Below are positions 53,499 through 62,800 of a stretch of 64,000 nt of DNA, piece after piece. Origin of the DNA: Paramagnetospirillum magnetotacticum MS-1. Lineage in GTDB: Bacteria > Pseudomonadota > Alphaproteobacteria > Rhodospirillales > Magnetospirillaceae. The notes under the pieces are model-generated. The model did not search any database. It was given only the letters and a program-made list of their open reading frames with translations, and was not told the DNA's origin. The stretch spans positions 54,604 to 118,603 of the forward strand of contig NZ_JXSL01000024.1 of assembly GCF_000829825.1 (NCBI RefSeq), in the 5' to 3' direction. Position numbers and translations under genes: made by a program. Each line of letters starts with the position of its first letter. The stretch's first letter is position 1.

Positions 53499-54161
53499 AT
53501 GTTCACCATGGGAAGCTTGGGTCTGGGATCGCCACGGGGTTTCGGCGGACCGGCCTCGACCGGAATCGCCGCCCTCGCCCATCTTGTGCTGGCCGGACTC
53601 CTGATGATGGGTTTCGAGACGGCGGAACGGCCCAAGCCGCCCGCAGCCTCCATGATCGAGGTCCGCTTCACCGCGCCGCCACGTCCCGTTCCGCCCCAGG
53701 CCCCGCAGGCCGTCCCGCAAAAGCCGCTTCCGCCGCCGCCCCCCAAGGCGCCCGCGGCGAAAGTGGTGAAGGCTCCGTCTCCACCGGTTCCCACCGTCAC
53801 CTTGCCCGTTGCCGAGGCGGCTCCGGCTTCTCCTGCCGCCCCGGCGGCTTCCGTTGTGGCCGAGCCCGCACCATCGCCCGTGGTCGAAGCGCGTTTCGAC
53901 GCCGCCTATCTCAATAACCCCAAGCCCCCCTACCCCGTCGCCTCGCGGCGGATGGGCGAGGTGGGAACGGTTTTCCTGCGGGTCCTGGTCTCCGAGAACG
54001 GCAAGGCCATCGAGGTCATGCTGAAGCGTTCTTCCGGTTCGGCGCGCCTGGACCAATCGGCGTTGGAGACGGTCAGGACGTGGAGCTTCCAGCCCGCCCA
54101 TCGCGGTGGAACGCCGCTGCAAAGCTGGGTGGTGGTGCCCATCGAGTTCAACCTGAATTGA
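53499..54161 (+). CDS. tonB: TonB energy transducer
   Basis: This is a 220-residue TonB with an N-terminal helix (ALAHLVLAGLLMMGF), a Pro/Ala/Lys-rich spacer (about 50-135), and a C-terminal domain with NNPKPPYPVASRRMGEVGTV, VSENGKAIEVMLKRSSG and SALETVRTWSFQPA. GGGGAG precedes the ATG by 8 bases. It is followed by exbB and exbD and should serve the receptor at the head of this operon. Confidence 0.93.
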   Translation: MFTMGSLGLGSPRGFGGPASTGIAALAHLVLAGLLMMGFETAERPKPPAASMIEVRFTAPPRPVPPQAPQAVPQKPLPPPPPKAPAAKVVKAPSPPVPTVTLPVAEAAPASPAAPAASVVAEPAPSPVVEARFDAAYLNNPKPPYPVASRRMGEVGTVFLRVLVSENGKAIEVMLKRSSGSARLDQSALETVRTWSFQPAHRGGTPLQSWVVVPIEFNLN

Positions 54162-54180
54162 TCCATTGGAGAATGACGAC

Positions 54181-54873
54181 GTGAGAACCGAAATCGGATT
54201 GGCTCATTTCTGGGAACAAGGCGACATCGTCAGCCACACCGTGGCCATCATCCTGGCTTTTCTCTCCGTGGCGAGTTGGTCGGTCATCGCCCTTCGCTTC
54301 GTCGCGCAGATTCGCGTCAACCGAAGCGTCGACGGCGCGCTGGAAACCTTCTGGTCCGCCCCCACGCTGGAAGAGGCGGTGGAGCGGATGACCCGGCGCG
54401 ACTATTCCGGCATCCTGGCGGGCCTCGCCAGGATCGGGGTCGAGGCCGCCCGCATCCATGCCCAGCACGAAGAGCGCGGCATCGGCTCGGGTGTTTCCAG
54501 CAGTGAATTCCTGACGCGGGCCATGCGCAATTACATGGTCCGCTCCCAGGCCCGGCTGGAAAGCGGTTTGACCTTCCTGGCCTCGGTGGGATCGACGGCG
54601 CCCTTCATTGGATTGTTCGGAACGGTCTGGGGAATTTTTCACGCCCTGGTCGGATTGTCGGGCGCCACCCAGGTGGTGTTGGACAAGGTGGCCGGACCGG
54701 TGGGCGAAGCCCTGGTGATGACCGCCGCCGGGCTGTTCGTGGCCATTCCCGCCGTCCTGGCCTACAACGCGCTCAATCGCGCCAACCGCCTGATCGGGGC
54801 CTATCTGGACGGCTTTGCCCATGACCTGCACGCCTTCCTGACCACGGGCGCGCGGGTCGCGGGCGGCCACTGA
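54181..54873 (+). CDS. exbB: ExbB/TolQ-type proton channel subunit
   Basis: This is a 230-residue protein with three membrane helices. The MotA/TolQ/ExbB motif is seen in LESGLTFLASVGSTAPFIGL and VWGIFHALVGLSG, then VGEALVMTAAGLFVAIPAVLAYN. I prefer GTG 54181, with GGAG 9 bases upstream, over TTG 54166. With ExbD it energises TonB from the proton gradient. Confidence 0.93.
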   Translation: MRTEIGLAHFWEQGDIVSHTVAIILAFLSVASWSVIALRFVAQIRVNRSVDGALETFWSAPTLEEAVERMTRRDYSGILAGLARIGVEAARIHAQHEERGIGSGVSSSEFLTRAMRNYMVRSQARLESGLTFLASVGSTAPFIGLFGTVWGIFHALVGLSGATQVVLDKVAGPVGEALVMTAAGLFVAIPAVLAYNALNRANRLIGAYLDGFAHDLHAFLTTGARVAGGH

Positions 54874-54894
54874 ACGGAGAAGAGGAGGCGGATC

Positions 54895-55314
54895 ATGTCG
54901 TTCGGATCTTTCGGGGAAGGCGCGGGCAATGCCCCCATGGCCGATATCAACACCACGCCGCTGGTGGATGTGATGCTGGTCCTGCTGGTGATCTTCATCA
55001 TCACCGCCCCGCTGTTCAACCAGGCGGTTCCCGTGGATCTGCCCAAGGTCGATGCCACGGCCCTGGACGACAAGCCGAATGTGGTGCACGCCGACCTGCA
55101 GGCCGACGGAACCCTCATCCTCGACGGACAGCCCAGCGACCGCCAGCAATTCGAGACCCGCTGCCGCACGGCCGTCGCCGCGGGCAGGGAGGCGGAACTC
55201 CATCTCAGGGCGGACCGGGCGACCCGCTATGAGCGGGTGGCGGAGGTCATGGCGGGGGCTCAGCGCTCCGGCCTCACCAAGATCGCTTTCGTCACGGATC
55301 CCGCAATCCAGTAG
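54895..55314 (+). CDS. exbD: ExbD/TolR-type proton channel subunit
   Basis: This is a 139-residue protein with an N-terminal cytoplasmic segment ending in ADINTTPLVDVMLVLLVIFIITAP split over the single helix; the Asp in PLVDVMLV is the proton-path residue. The periplasmic domain follows (LQADGTLILDGQ). It ends the nine-gene operon; its last 23 bases overlap the convergent radical SAM gene. Confidence 0.94.
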   Translation: MSFGSFGEGAGNAPMADINTTPLVDVMLVLLVIFIITAPLFNQAVPVDLPKVDATALDDKPNVVHADLQADGTLILDGQPSDRQQFETRCRTAVAAGREAELHLRADRATRYERVAEVMAGAQRSGLTKIAFVTDPAIQ

Positions 55315-56839
55315 AAATGCCGGTCGCTGCGTTGTTCAAGCCCTGGGTGGATCGACCCAGGAGGCTGGTTTCAGCAAAGGCCTTCATGGACAATCCGATG
55401 ATCCAATCGGAAATCACCATGGGAATGCGCGACGGGGTCAGGAAGGGAAAGCTGCGCAGAAACGCCACCAGGGTGGATAGTCCGCCCGCCCCAATCCCCC
55501 GGACCATCAGGCGGGCCAGGATGCCTGCCCTCTGGCCCATGGAATAGCCGCTGCCATAGACCGGTGCCTGCAGGTACTTCATCTTGTTGCGAATCCGCCG
55601 CCCGATCTCGGGCCCGGTGAGCAGCCTGCGGTAAAGCTCCTGATAGGCTGCCACCATGGCGTCGATATTCATGGATCTGGGCGCGATATTGGTGGTCAGA
55701 CAGGTATTGTCGGCATGGCCGTCCAGGGGCAGGAGGCGGCCCTCGCGCTGCATTCTCTCGTGCAGCGGCGTACGCGGCAATGCCATGAGCAGACCGATCA
55801 TGGCCGACTGGATTCCCGCATCGGTGATGAACCGGTACTGGTGCTCGAAGGTCGCCATGGTGTCGTGGTCGAAACCGATGATGAACCCGCCCAGGACATC
55901 GATGCCGTGGGCATAGATCCGCCGGACGGCCGTCAAAGGGTCCTCGCGCAGATTCTGGACCTTTCCGGTTTCCTTGAGGCCTTCGGGATCGGTGGTCTCG
56001 ATGCCGATGAACACCCAGCCGAAATTGGCGGCGCTAAACAGGTCCAGCAATTCGTCATCCTGGGCCATGTTGAGCGAGGCCTCGGTGCCGAAGCTGAAGA
56101 AATAATCGTGGCGGCGCTGATACGCGGCCAGGAAACGCAACAACTCCTTGGCCTCCTTGGGGTTGCCGATCAGATTGTCGTCGACGAAAAAGACGCTACG
56201 GGCGCCAAAGCGGCGCAACTGATCCAATTCCCGCTCGATCTGATCCAGACCCTTGACCCTTGGGCGGCGGCCGAACATGACGATGATGTCGCAAAATTCG
56301 CAGCGGTACGGGCAACCGCGCGAAAACTGCAGCGTGACATTGGAATAGACCCCCAGCTTCAGCAGGTCGAAGCGGGGAACCGGCGAATCGGCCAAGGCCA
56401 CCGTCCCCGTCTCGTGATACAGGGATTTCGGGCATCCCGCCTCGAAGTCGCGGCAGAATTCCTTCCACACATACTCGGCCTCTCCGGCCACCACCGTATG
56501 GGCGTCCTCGGCGTAGTCCCCGTGGCAAAGCGAGGCATAGCTGCCACCCGCCACCACGTAATGCCCCTGCCGGCGGAAATGGACCAGCAACTCCCGCTGG
56601 CGCGGCATCTGCACCCCCATGCCGCAGATGCCGACGATGTCGGCTTTGGTCTCGAGCGGAACCGGCTCGATATTCTCGTCGATGATTTCCACATGCCAGT
56701 GGGCCGGGCAAAGGGCGGCCAGGGTCGCCAGACCAAGGGGCGGATTGACCGCCCGTTTGCCCGGCAGAACCTGATCGATGGCCCAACGGAAGCTCCAAAA
56801 GCTTTCGGGGAATTTCGGATTGATCAAAAGCAGATGCAT
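55292..56839 (-). CDS. B12-binding-type radical SAM enzyme (DUF4070-like)
   Basis: This is a 515-residue enzyme. Residues 1-150 form a cobalamin-binding-type Rossmann domain (NPPLGLATLAALCPAHWHVEIIDEN). The radical SAM core has the cluster motif RGCPYRCEFCDII near residue 180 and VFFVDDNLIGNPKEA. The C-terminal part has YQELYRRLLTGPEIGRRI, as in DUF4070 enzymes, the group that includes hopanoid methylases HpnP and HpnR. The N-terminal His ligand motif of methylcobalamin (DxHxxG) is not evident. It is monocistronic. Methylation of a lipid is possible, not shown. Confidence 0.85.
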   Translation of the reverse strand: MHLLLINPKFPESFWSFRWAIDQVLPGKRAVNPPLGLATLAALCPAHWHVEIIDENIEPVPLETKADIVGICGMGVQMPRQRELLVHFRRQGHYVVAGGSYASLCHGDYAEDAHTVVAGEAEYVWKEFCRDFEAGCPKSLYHETGTVALADSPVPRFDLLKLGVYSNVTLQFSRGCPYRCEFCDIIVMFGRRPRVKGLDQIERELDQLRRFGARSVFFVDDNLIGNPKEAKELLRFLAAYQRRHDYFFSFGTEASLNMAQDDELLDLFSAANFGWVFIGIETTDPEGLKETGKVQNLREDPLTAVRRIYAHGIDVLGGFIIGFDHDTMATFEHQYRFITDAGIQSAMIGLLMALPRTPLHERMQREGRLLPLDGHADNTCLTTNIAPRSMNIDAMVAAYQELYRRLLTGPEIGRRIRNKMKYLQAPVYGSGYSMGQRAGILARLMVRGIGAGGLSTLVAFLRSFPFLTPSRIPMVISDWIIGLSMKAFAETSLLGRSTQGLNNAATGISTGLRDP

Positions 56840-56947
56840 GAAGCGATCGTTCCTGGGCTGCGGATCGCTGATACGGGGAATGATCTTATCTTAACGGCGC
56901 CCCCCCACAAATTCCCTCAACCCCTTAGGCCCGATACGGGGAACCGC

Positions 56948-57598
56948 TTAAATTACAAGGGGAATGAGACCTTCATGAACGGCATAACGGGTCAGGTCCG
57001 CGGTGCCGCTCAACTTAAGCTTCTGCTTGATGTTGCGGCGATGCACTTCGACGGTCGCCACGGCGATGCCCAGCAGGGACGCAATCTCGGAAGACCGTTT
57101 GCCGCTGGCCAGCAATCCCAGCACTTCCCGCTCGCGCTTGCCAAGCACGCTGGGCGGCGGGGCGGCGCTGATCTCGCCGGGCTGGACGTGACGAAGCATG
57201 GTATGGGTGACGTCCGGAGACAGAAAACTGCGCCCCGCCGCCACGGCGCGGATGGCCGAGACCAGTTCATCCGCCCCCGCCGACTTGACCACATAGCCAT
57301 GAGCCCCGGCCTTCAGCATCTCCTCGATATAGATCCGGTCGGCGAAACCGGACAAGGCGACGACCTGCAGACCCGGATGACGTTTCAGGGCCGCGCGCGC
57401 CACCTCGATGCCATTGATATCGGGAAGAGCGATATCGAGGACCAAAACATCGGGACGAACATTTTCCAGTGCGGCAAGGGTGTCCGATCCCGTACTCGTC
57501 TCGGCGACGATTTCCAGATCCGACTCGGCCTCAAGCGGAACCCGAAGGGCCTCGCGGAACATGCGGTGGTCATCGGCCAGCATCACATGAATGGTCAT
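56948..57598 (-). CDS. NarL/FixJ-type response regulator
   Basis: This 216-residue regulator has receiver features LADDHRMFREAL, the phospho-acceptor Asp in VLDIALPDINGIEVA, and the switch Lys in GYVVKSAGADEL. A LuxR-type helix-turn-helix follows: GKREREVLGLLASGKRSSEIASL split, then VATVEVHRRNIKQKL. It follows the PAS histidine kinase by 11 bases, so the two form a NarX/NarL-like pair. The regulated genes may include the adjacent kinase and repeat protein. Confidence 0.94.
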   Translation of the reverse strand: MTIHVMLADDHRMFREALRVPLEAESDLEIVAETSTGSDTLAALENVRPDVLVLDIALPDINGIEVARAALKRHPGLQVVALSGFADRIYIEEMLKAGAHGYVVKSAGADELVSAIRAVAAGRSFLSPDVTHTMLRHVQPGEISAAPPPSVLGKREREVLGLLASGKRSSEIASLLGIAVATVEVHRRNIKQKLKLSGTADLTRYAVHEGLIPLVI

Positions 57599-57609
57599 TG
57601 CGCCACCTC

Positions 57610-58815
57610 CTAGGTGTCCATGGGCATTTCCAAGATAACCGTGGTGCCGCCACGAACACCGCTCGAGATCCCCATGGCACCCTTCAGAAAGACCAGCCGC
57701 TCATGGACGCTGGGCAGTCCGAAACCTTTTCCGGCCAGGGCCGTATCACGCCAATCGCCGATTCCGCGCCCCTTGTCCGCCACCGCGATGACAAGCCGTC
57801 CCTTGGCGGCGCTGACCTTGACCGTTGCGGTACCGACCCCGGCATGCTTTGACACATTGATGAGAAGCTCGCGCACGGCCCGGAACAATATGGCCGCCTG
57901 CGATGGGGTCAGGGGCTTTGGCGCACCGTCATCCTCCACCGCGACCTCCAGGCCGTAGACCCGCTCCATCTCGGCGGCCAGGGAGGAAAGCGCTGGCACC
58001 AGCCCCAAATCCATCAGCGCCGGGGGGCTGAGCTTGGAGGTCAGGGCGCGCACGTCCCGGCTTGCCTCCGACAGCAGGCCGCTCAGATCATCGAGCAGGG
58101 CGCGGGAAGGAGTCTCGGGCGGCAATCCCTTGGCCAGGGTCTCCAACTTGATGCGGGCCACATGCAGTGTCTGGCCCAGACCGTCATGCAGGTCGGTGGC
58201 GATGGCGTGGCGCTCCCTCTGCTCGGTCAGCATTTCCTCCACCGCCAATTGGCGCAGATACTCCATGCGCACCGCGGCAAGCTGCTCCGCCTCGGCCTGC
58301 TTGCGCACAGAGATATCGATGAGCGCCAGACGGAGATTGGCCTCGTGATCATCGCCCGTGATGCGCACGCAATCCAATTGGGCGGGAAACCAAAGCCCAT
58401 CGCCCCGGACAAGATGAAGCTCGATCGTCCGTCGGCTGCGTTCGCCGTCCCGCATCATGGACAGCAGAAAGCGGTGCCAATCATCGCCATCCTCGGGCGC
58501 CACCAGGACGCTGAAGCGCGTTTGATGCATCGCGGCGCGCTCGCGCCCCAGAAGGCTGGCGGCCGTGAGGTTCATCCCCTCGATCAGACCCTTTTCGGAA
58601 AGGGTGACATATCCCACCGGTGCGAAATCGAAGAGATCCACATAGCGGTCACGGGACTCCTCCAAGGCCAGTTGGGCCCGGCGCAGTTCCTCGTTCTGCA
58701 TCTCCAGTTCAATCTGATGAACGCGCAGTTCGTGGAGGAGACTCTCCGCCGAAGGCAATTCATCGGCTGAAAGCGAGGACGCTGTCGAAAGAACCTTGTC
58801 TTTGATCGCGACCAT
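57610..58815 (-). CDS. PAS-domain HisKA_3 sensor kinase
   Basis: This is a 401-residue soluble kinase with no membrane helix. A coiled-coil start (LLHELRVHQIELEMQNEELRRAQ split, residues 26-50) leads to a PAS domain (LFDFAPVGYVTLSEKG, about 60-180), then HisKA_3 with the phospho-His in AIATDLHDGLGQTLH, and a HATPase domain (LLINVSKHAG, DKGRGIGD, GFGLPSVHERL). The architecture matches NarX/DegS-type kinases that sense a cytoplasmic signal. Cognate to the regulator just downstream. Confidence 0.92.
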   Translation of the reverse strand: MVAIKDKVLSTASSLSADELPSAESLLHELRVHQIELEMQNEELRRAQLALEESRDRYVDLFDFAPVGYVTLSEKGLIEGMNLTAASLLGRERAAMHQTRFSVLVAPEDGDDWHRFLLSMMRDGERSRRTIELHLVRGDGLWFPAQLDCVRITGDDHEANLRLALIDISVRKQAEAEQLAAVRMEYLRQLAVEEMLTEQRERHAIATDLHDGLGQTLHVARIKLETLAKGLPPETPSRALLDDLSGLLSEASRDVRALTSKLSPPALMDLGLVPALSSLAAEMERVYGLEVAVEDDGAPKPLTPSQAAILFRAVRELLINVSKHAGVGTATVKVSAAKGRLVIAVADKGRGIGDWRDTALAGKGFGLPSVHERLVFLKGAMGISSGVRGGTTVILEMPMDT

Positions 58816-58915
58816 GGGGCTTGCCCTCTCTGGCTCACGAATAAGGAGCCGAAAGCGATAAATTTTTCCGCCCGGAAGAGTTTAGCACGAGATAGGGCCG
58901 ATCCACGAACCCTTC

Positions 58916-59743
58916 TCACCTGCCAAGCAGAGGAGCGATCCGCGCCAGGGATTGCGGGGCGGTCGGACGCGCCGCCGGGTCGCGGGCCATTCCGTCCGCC
59001 ACCCAGTCCGCCAGGGCCCCTGGTAAGGACGGAACAAGCTCCGTCAGGGGCGGCCTGGCCTCGTCACCCGGCAATTGCCCGCTCAGCAGGCGATAGGCCA
59101 TGGCCGCCGTGGAATAGATATCCGTCTGCCCATCGACCGCCCCCGTCCCGCCGCGCTGCTCCGGGCTGATATAGTCCAAGGTTCCGAACCAGGCATTGGA
59201 GGCGGCATCGGTGGCGGCGCCTTGGCGCGCCATGCCGAAATCGCACAGCTTGACCACGCCCTCTTGCCGCGCCGTCAGCAAGATATTGGCCGGCTTGATA
59301 TCGCGGTGAACGATGCCCCGGCCATGCAGATAGGCCAGGGCCGACAGGACCTGGAACAGGATCGGCAAAGCGACGGAGACGGCCAGCCGCTGCGGCCTCT
59401 CGTCTTCGGCCATGCCGGGCTCGTCCGTGTCAAAGCCGGTCAGACGCGGCAGATTGGCCCGCATGAAGGGCAACACCAGATAAGGCGCGCCGTCGGGCAT
59501 GCGTCCGATCTCATGGACCCGCAGGATATTGATATGGTCCAGCGACGCCATGATCCGCCCCTCGGCCACGAAACGGCGCAGCCACTCGGCCCGGCTGAAA
59601 GGCGGTTCCGGTTTGGCCGCATCCACGGCGAAGACCTTGATCACCACAGGGCGGCCCAGAGCCTGATCCGAGGCCAGATACAGGCGCGAAAACACCGTGT
59701 CGATCAGATGGCGGGTGACGGTGTATCGCCCGATCGTCTCCAT
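58916..59743 (-). CDS. Eukaryotic-type Ser/Thr protein kinase
   Basis: This 275-residue protein is a bare kinase domain. It has the ATP Lys region RPVVIKVFAVDAAKPEP, catalytic loop GIVHRDIKPANILL, DFGMARQGA, and the GTLDYISPEQRGG activation/P+1 segment. No membrane helix or sensor domain follows. It lies between a two-component pair and a giant secreted repeat protein, 100 bases upstream of the former. The usual glycine loop at the start (GRYTVTRHLIDTVFSRLYLA) is degenerate. Substrates are unknown. Confidence 0.9.
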   Translation of the reverse strand: METIGRYTVTRHLIDTVFSRLYLASDQALGRPVVIKVFAVDAAKPEPPFSRAEWLRRFVAEGRIMASLDHINILRVHEIGRMPDGAPYLVLPFMRANLPRLTGFDTDEPGMAEDERPQRLAVSVALPILFQVLSALAYLHGRGIVHRDIKPANILLTARQEGVVKLCDFGMARQGAATDAASNAWFGTLDYISPEQRGGTGAVDGQTDIYSTAAMAYRLLSGQLPGDEARPPLTELVPSLPGALADWVADGMARDPAARPTAPQSLARIAPLLGR

Positions 59744-59757
59744 ATCCGCCCCTTTCC

Positions 59758-59790
59758 AAGAAAAAGGGGCCGCCCCAAAGGACGGCCCCC
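59758..59790 (-). terminator. Rho-independent terminator after the giant repeat gene
   Basis: On the minus strand GGGGCCGTCC, loop, GGGCGGCCCC (one mismatch) is followed by TTTTTCTT. It lies 23 bases after the stop of the repeat protein. Confidence 0.88.
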
Positions 59791-59812
59791 GATCCTAATC
59801 CCAAACCTTGGA

Positions 59813-62800
59813 CTACCAGACCACCTTTTCCACATTGTGGAACTCGATGGTGTCCTGGCTGCCGTCATGGTTGGTGACGATGACCGTACCGCTGGCATCG
59901 TGGGCGCCGTTGGTGGCCTGAGCCACATGATGGCCCTGGGCATCCACCGAAACCGCCCAACCCGACACGCCTTCAATATTGACCGCAGAGATCTGGTTAT
60001 CGTGGGTCAGATCCAGGGTATCGGTCCAGTTGGAACCGCGGCCGCCATCCACCACGTCGTGGCCGAAGCCGAAGTCGAACAGGAAGGTGTCGCTGCCCTG
60101 ATCGCCGAACATGACATCGTCACCGGTCCCGCCGGTGATGGTGTCGTTGCCGCCGCCGCCATGGATCTGGTCGTTACCCGCACCACCATCCAGGATGTCG
60201 TTGCCTGCGCCGGTGACCTGGATACTGCCGTTCACCATCTTGGCGTCGCCGTAGATGATATCGTCGCCCGCCCCGGCGCTGATCACGTCATTGGTGCCGT
60301 TATCCACCAGGCTGTAGCCGCAGCCCCCGACATTGCCGCCATGGCTGCCGCCCGAATAGCGGTAGGTATAGCCGCCCTTGCCGCCCAGCAGCAGATCGTT
60401 GCCGTCGGTGCCGAACAGGTCGTCATTGCCGGAATTACCCACCAGGGTGATGCCGGGAATGGCCGAGCCGCCGCCGATGGCGCCGTCGCAATGGACAACA
60501 TCACCGACACCCGCCACATCCAGGTTGGACGTCTCGGTGGCATTTGCGGTGATGTGGACGTCAAAGCCGGTGGTCCCCTGGGCCACATTGAGGTTCAGCG
60601 ACGCGGCGCCGTCATAGTGGCTGGAGTCGACGTTGAAGTCCCAGCTGCCATCGGTGTTGTGCACCAGGGTGCCTTCGTTGCCGGTATAGCTGAGCGAAGC
60701 ACCGGTGGCCAAGGCGTCGATGTGGTAGCTCAGCGTCTCGGACCCGTCGGTATCGTTGAGGTGGCCGCCGAGATCCACATGATAGCCGCTGGCCGTATGG
60801 GTGACCGAGGTGTCCAGGTCGAAGGTGACCGACGATCCAATGCTGTTCAGACGGGCATAGGTCTCGCTGGTGACGCCTGAAGTTCCGTGGCTGGAGACGG
60901 CACCCACCATGATGCCGTTTTCCGCCTGGAAGGTCAGGCCATCCACCTGGATCCTATCCACCAGAACGTCGCGGCTGTTGGAGCCGTCATTATCGACGAT
61001 CTTGATGTCGGCGCCATTCAGCAACTGGTCATGCTGGGCGTCGGTCAGGGTCAGTGAAACCGTCTTGTCCGAGGTGGTGCTGCGATTGACTGTGTAGTGG
61101 CCGAGATTGGTGCCGCCCAGATAGACGTCGAAGCCGGCAGCGGTGCTATTGCTGCTGCTGTCGTTGACGTAAAGGTTGATCGCCTTGCTGTCATTGCCCA
61201 GATGGGCCACCGACACGCCGTTGGAGCCGATATTGGCGTCGAAGGTCGCCGCATCGGCCACCGCATCCACATGCAGCGCGCCGCTGGTATGGGTGGCGAT
61301 GCCTGTATCGGTCACCACGTCGTAATTGACCGTGACATCGCCCGACCAATTGGCGTTGGGCGTGAAGGCATAGCCGTCATGGCCATCCGCATCCACCGCA
61401 TGGACGAAGCTGCCCACCACATTGCCGTTGGTATCCACCGCCGACAGATTGGCGACGTGCAAGGTGTTGTCCACATCGGTGGAATTGGCCAGCAACTGGT
61501 CGGTGCGGATGAAGGTCTGAGCATCTTCCGTGCTGGTGCCCAGAGCCGTCGGCCCGGTCACCACGGTGGCGTCGTCGCCCGGATTGAAGTCCAGATTGAC
61601 CTTTTGGGTGGTGGTTCCGCCCATGCCGTCATTGACGGTGACGTTGAAGCTGTCCGTGCCCTTGAAGTTGGGATCGCTGGAGGTGAAGTGATACTCGCCC
61701 GTCGCCGCATCGATGGAGACGGTGCCATGCGCTGTCGCCATGGAGGTGATGGGCGAGCCGTTGGCATTGGTGCCCAGCGAATAGCTGAGCGTATCGCCAT
61801 CGGAGTCCGTCACATGCACCGCACCGTCGGCATGGCCGGTGGTGTAGTTGCTCTCCACGCTGGTCACCTGCGGCGGATGGTTGAGGTCGACGTCGTTGCC
61901 GTCCACCGTCACCCGCAGATCCTCGAAATTGGTGGCCTTGAGGCCGCCCAGGCTCTGGAAGGTGAAGCTCTTGCCCGCATTGGCGGGGTCATCGACAAAG
62001 CTGGCGAAATTCATCAGTTCCAGACGCACCGCATGGGTGTACTGGGCAGGCGTCAGATCGACGTTCAGGGTGTCGAAACCCGCCCCGCCGTCATAAACGT
62101 CGCCCGTGGTCTGGCCGCCGATGGCCACCACGGTATCGTCGCCCGTGCCGGTCAGGATGGTATCCGCCCCGGCCGAACCGGTGATCACGTCGTTGCCCGC
62201 GCCGGTGTCGATCACCTCGACGTTCCGGATGGTGGTGTTCGAGAAGTCGAGATAGTCGTTGCCCGACCCGGCCAGCAAGGTGTCGGTGCCCGCACCGCCG
62301 TCGATCACCTCGATGGAGTGCATGTTGCCAAGATTGCTGGTCACCGAGATGACATCGGCGCCCGAGCTGCCCAGGATCGTATCCACGCCCGAACCGCCGT
62401 CATAGATGTCGCCAACGCTTTCGGTCGCGCCCGACACCTTGAAAGTGTCGTTGCCCGCGCCGCCATACATGGTGTCGGCCCCGGCGCCGCCGGTGATGGT
62501 GTCGTTGAAGCCGCCCGAGAAGGAGACGTTGAACGAGGAGTTGGTCACCGCCGTGCTGGTGCCGTCCAGGGTGGTCACCGCCACATTGATGGAACCGCCC
62601 ATACCGGTCGGCGAGGTCAGTTGCAGGCCGGTCAGGTCGGCGGGCGCCAGGGTCCAGGTGCCATCGCCATTGTCGACACCGTGATTGAGCGTCGCCCCGC
62701 CCGGGATGTTGGACAGGGTGATGGACCCCACCGACTCGCCGGTGATGGCCGAGGCCGAGATGTTCAGGTTGACGGTGACCGACGTGTCGCCCGTCGGATC

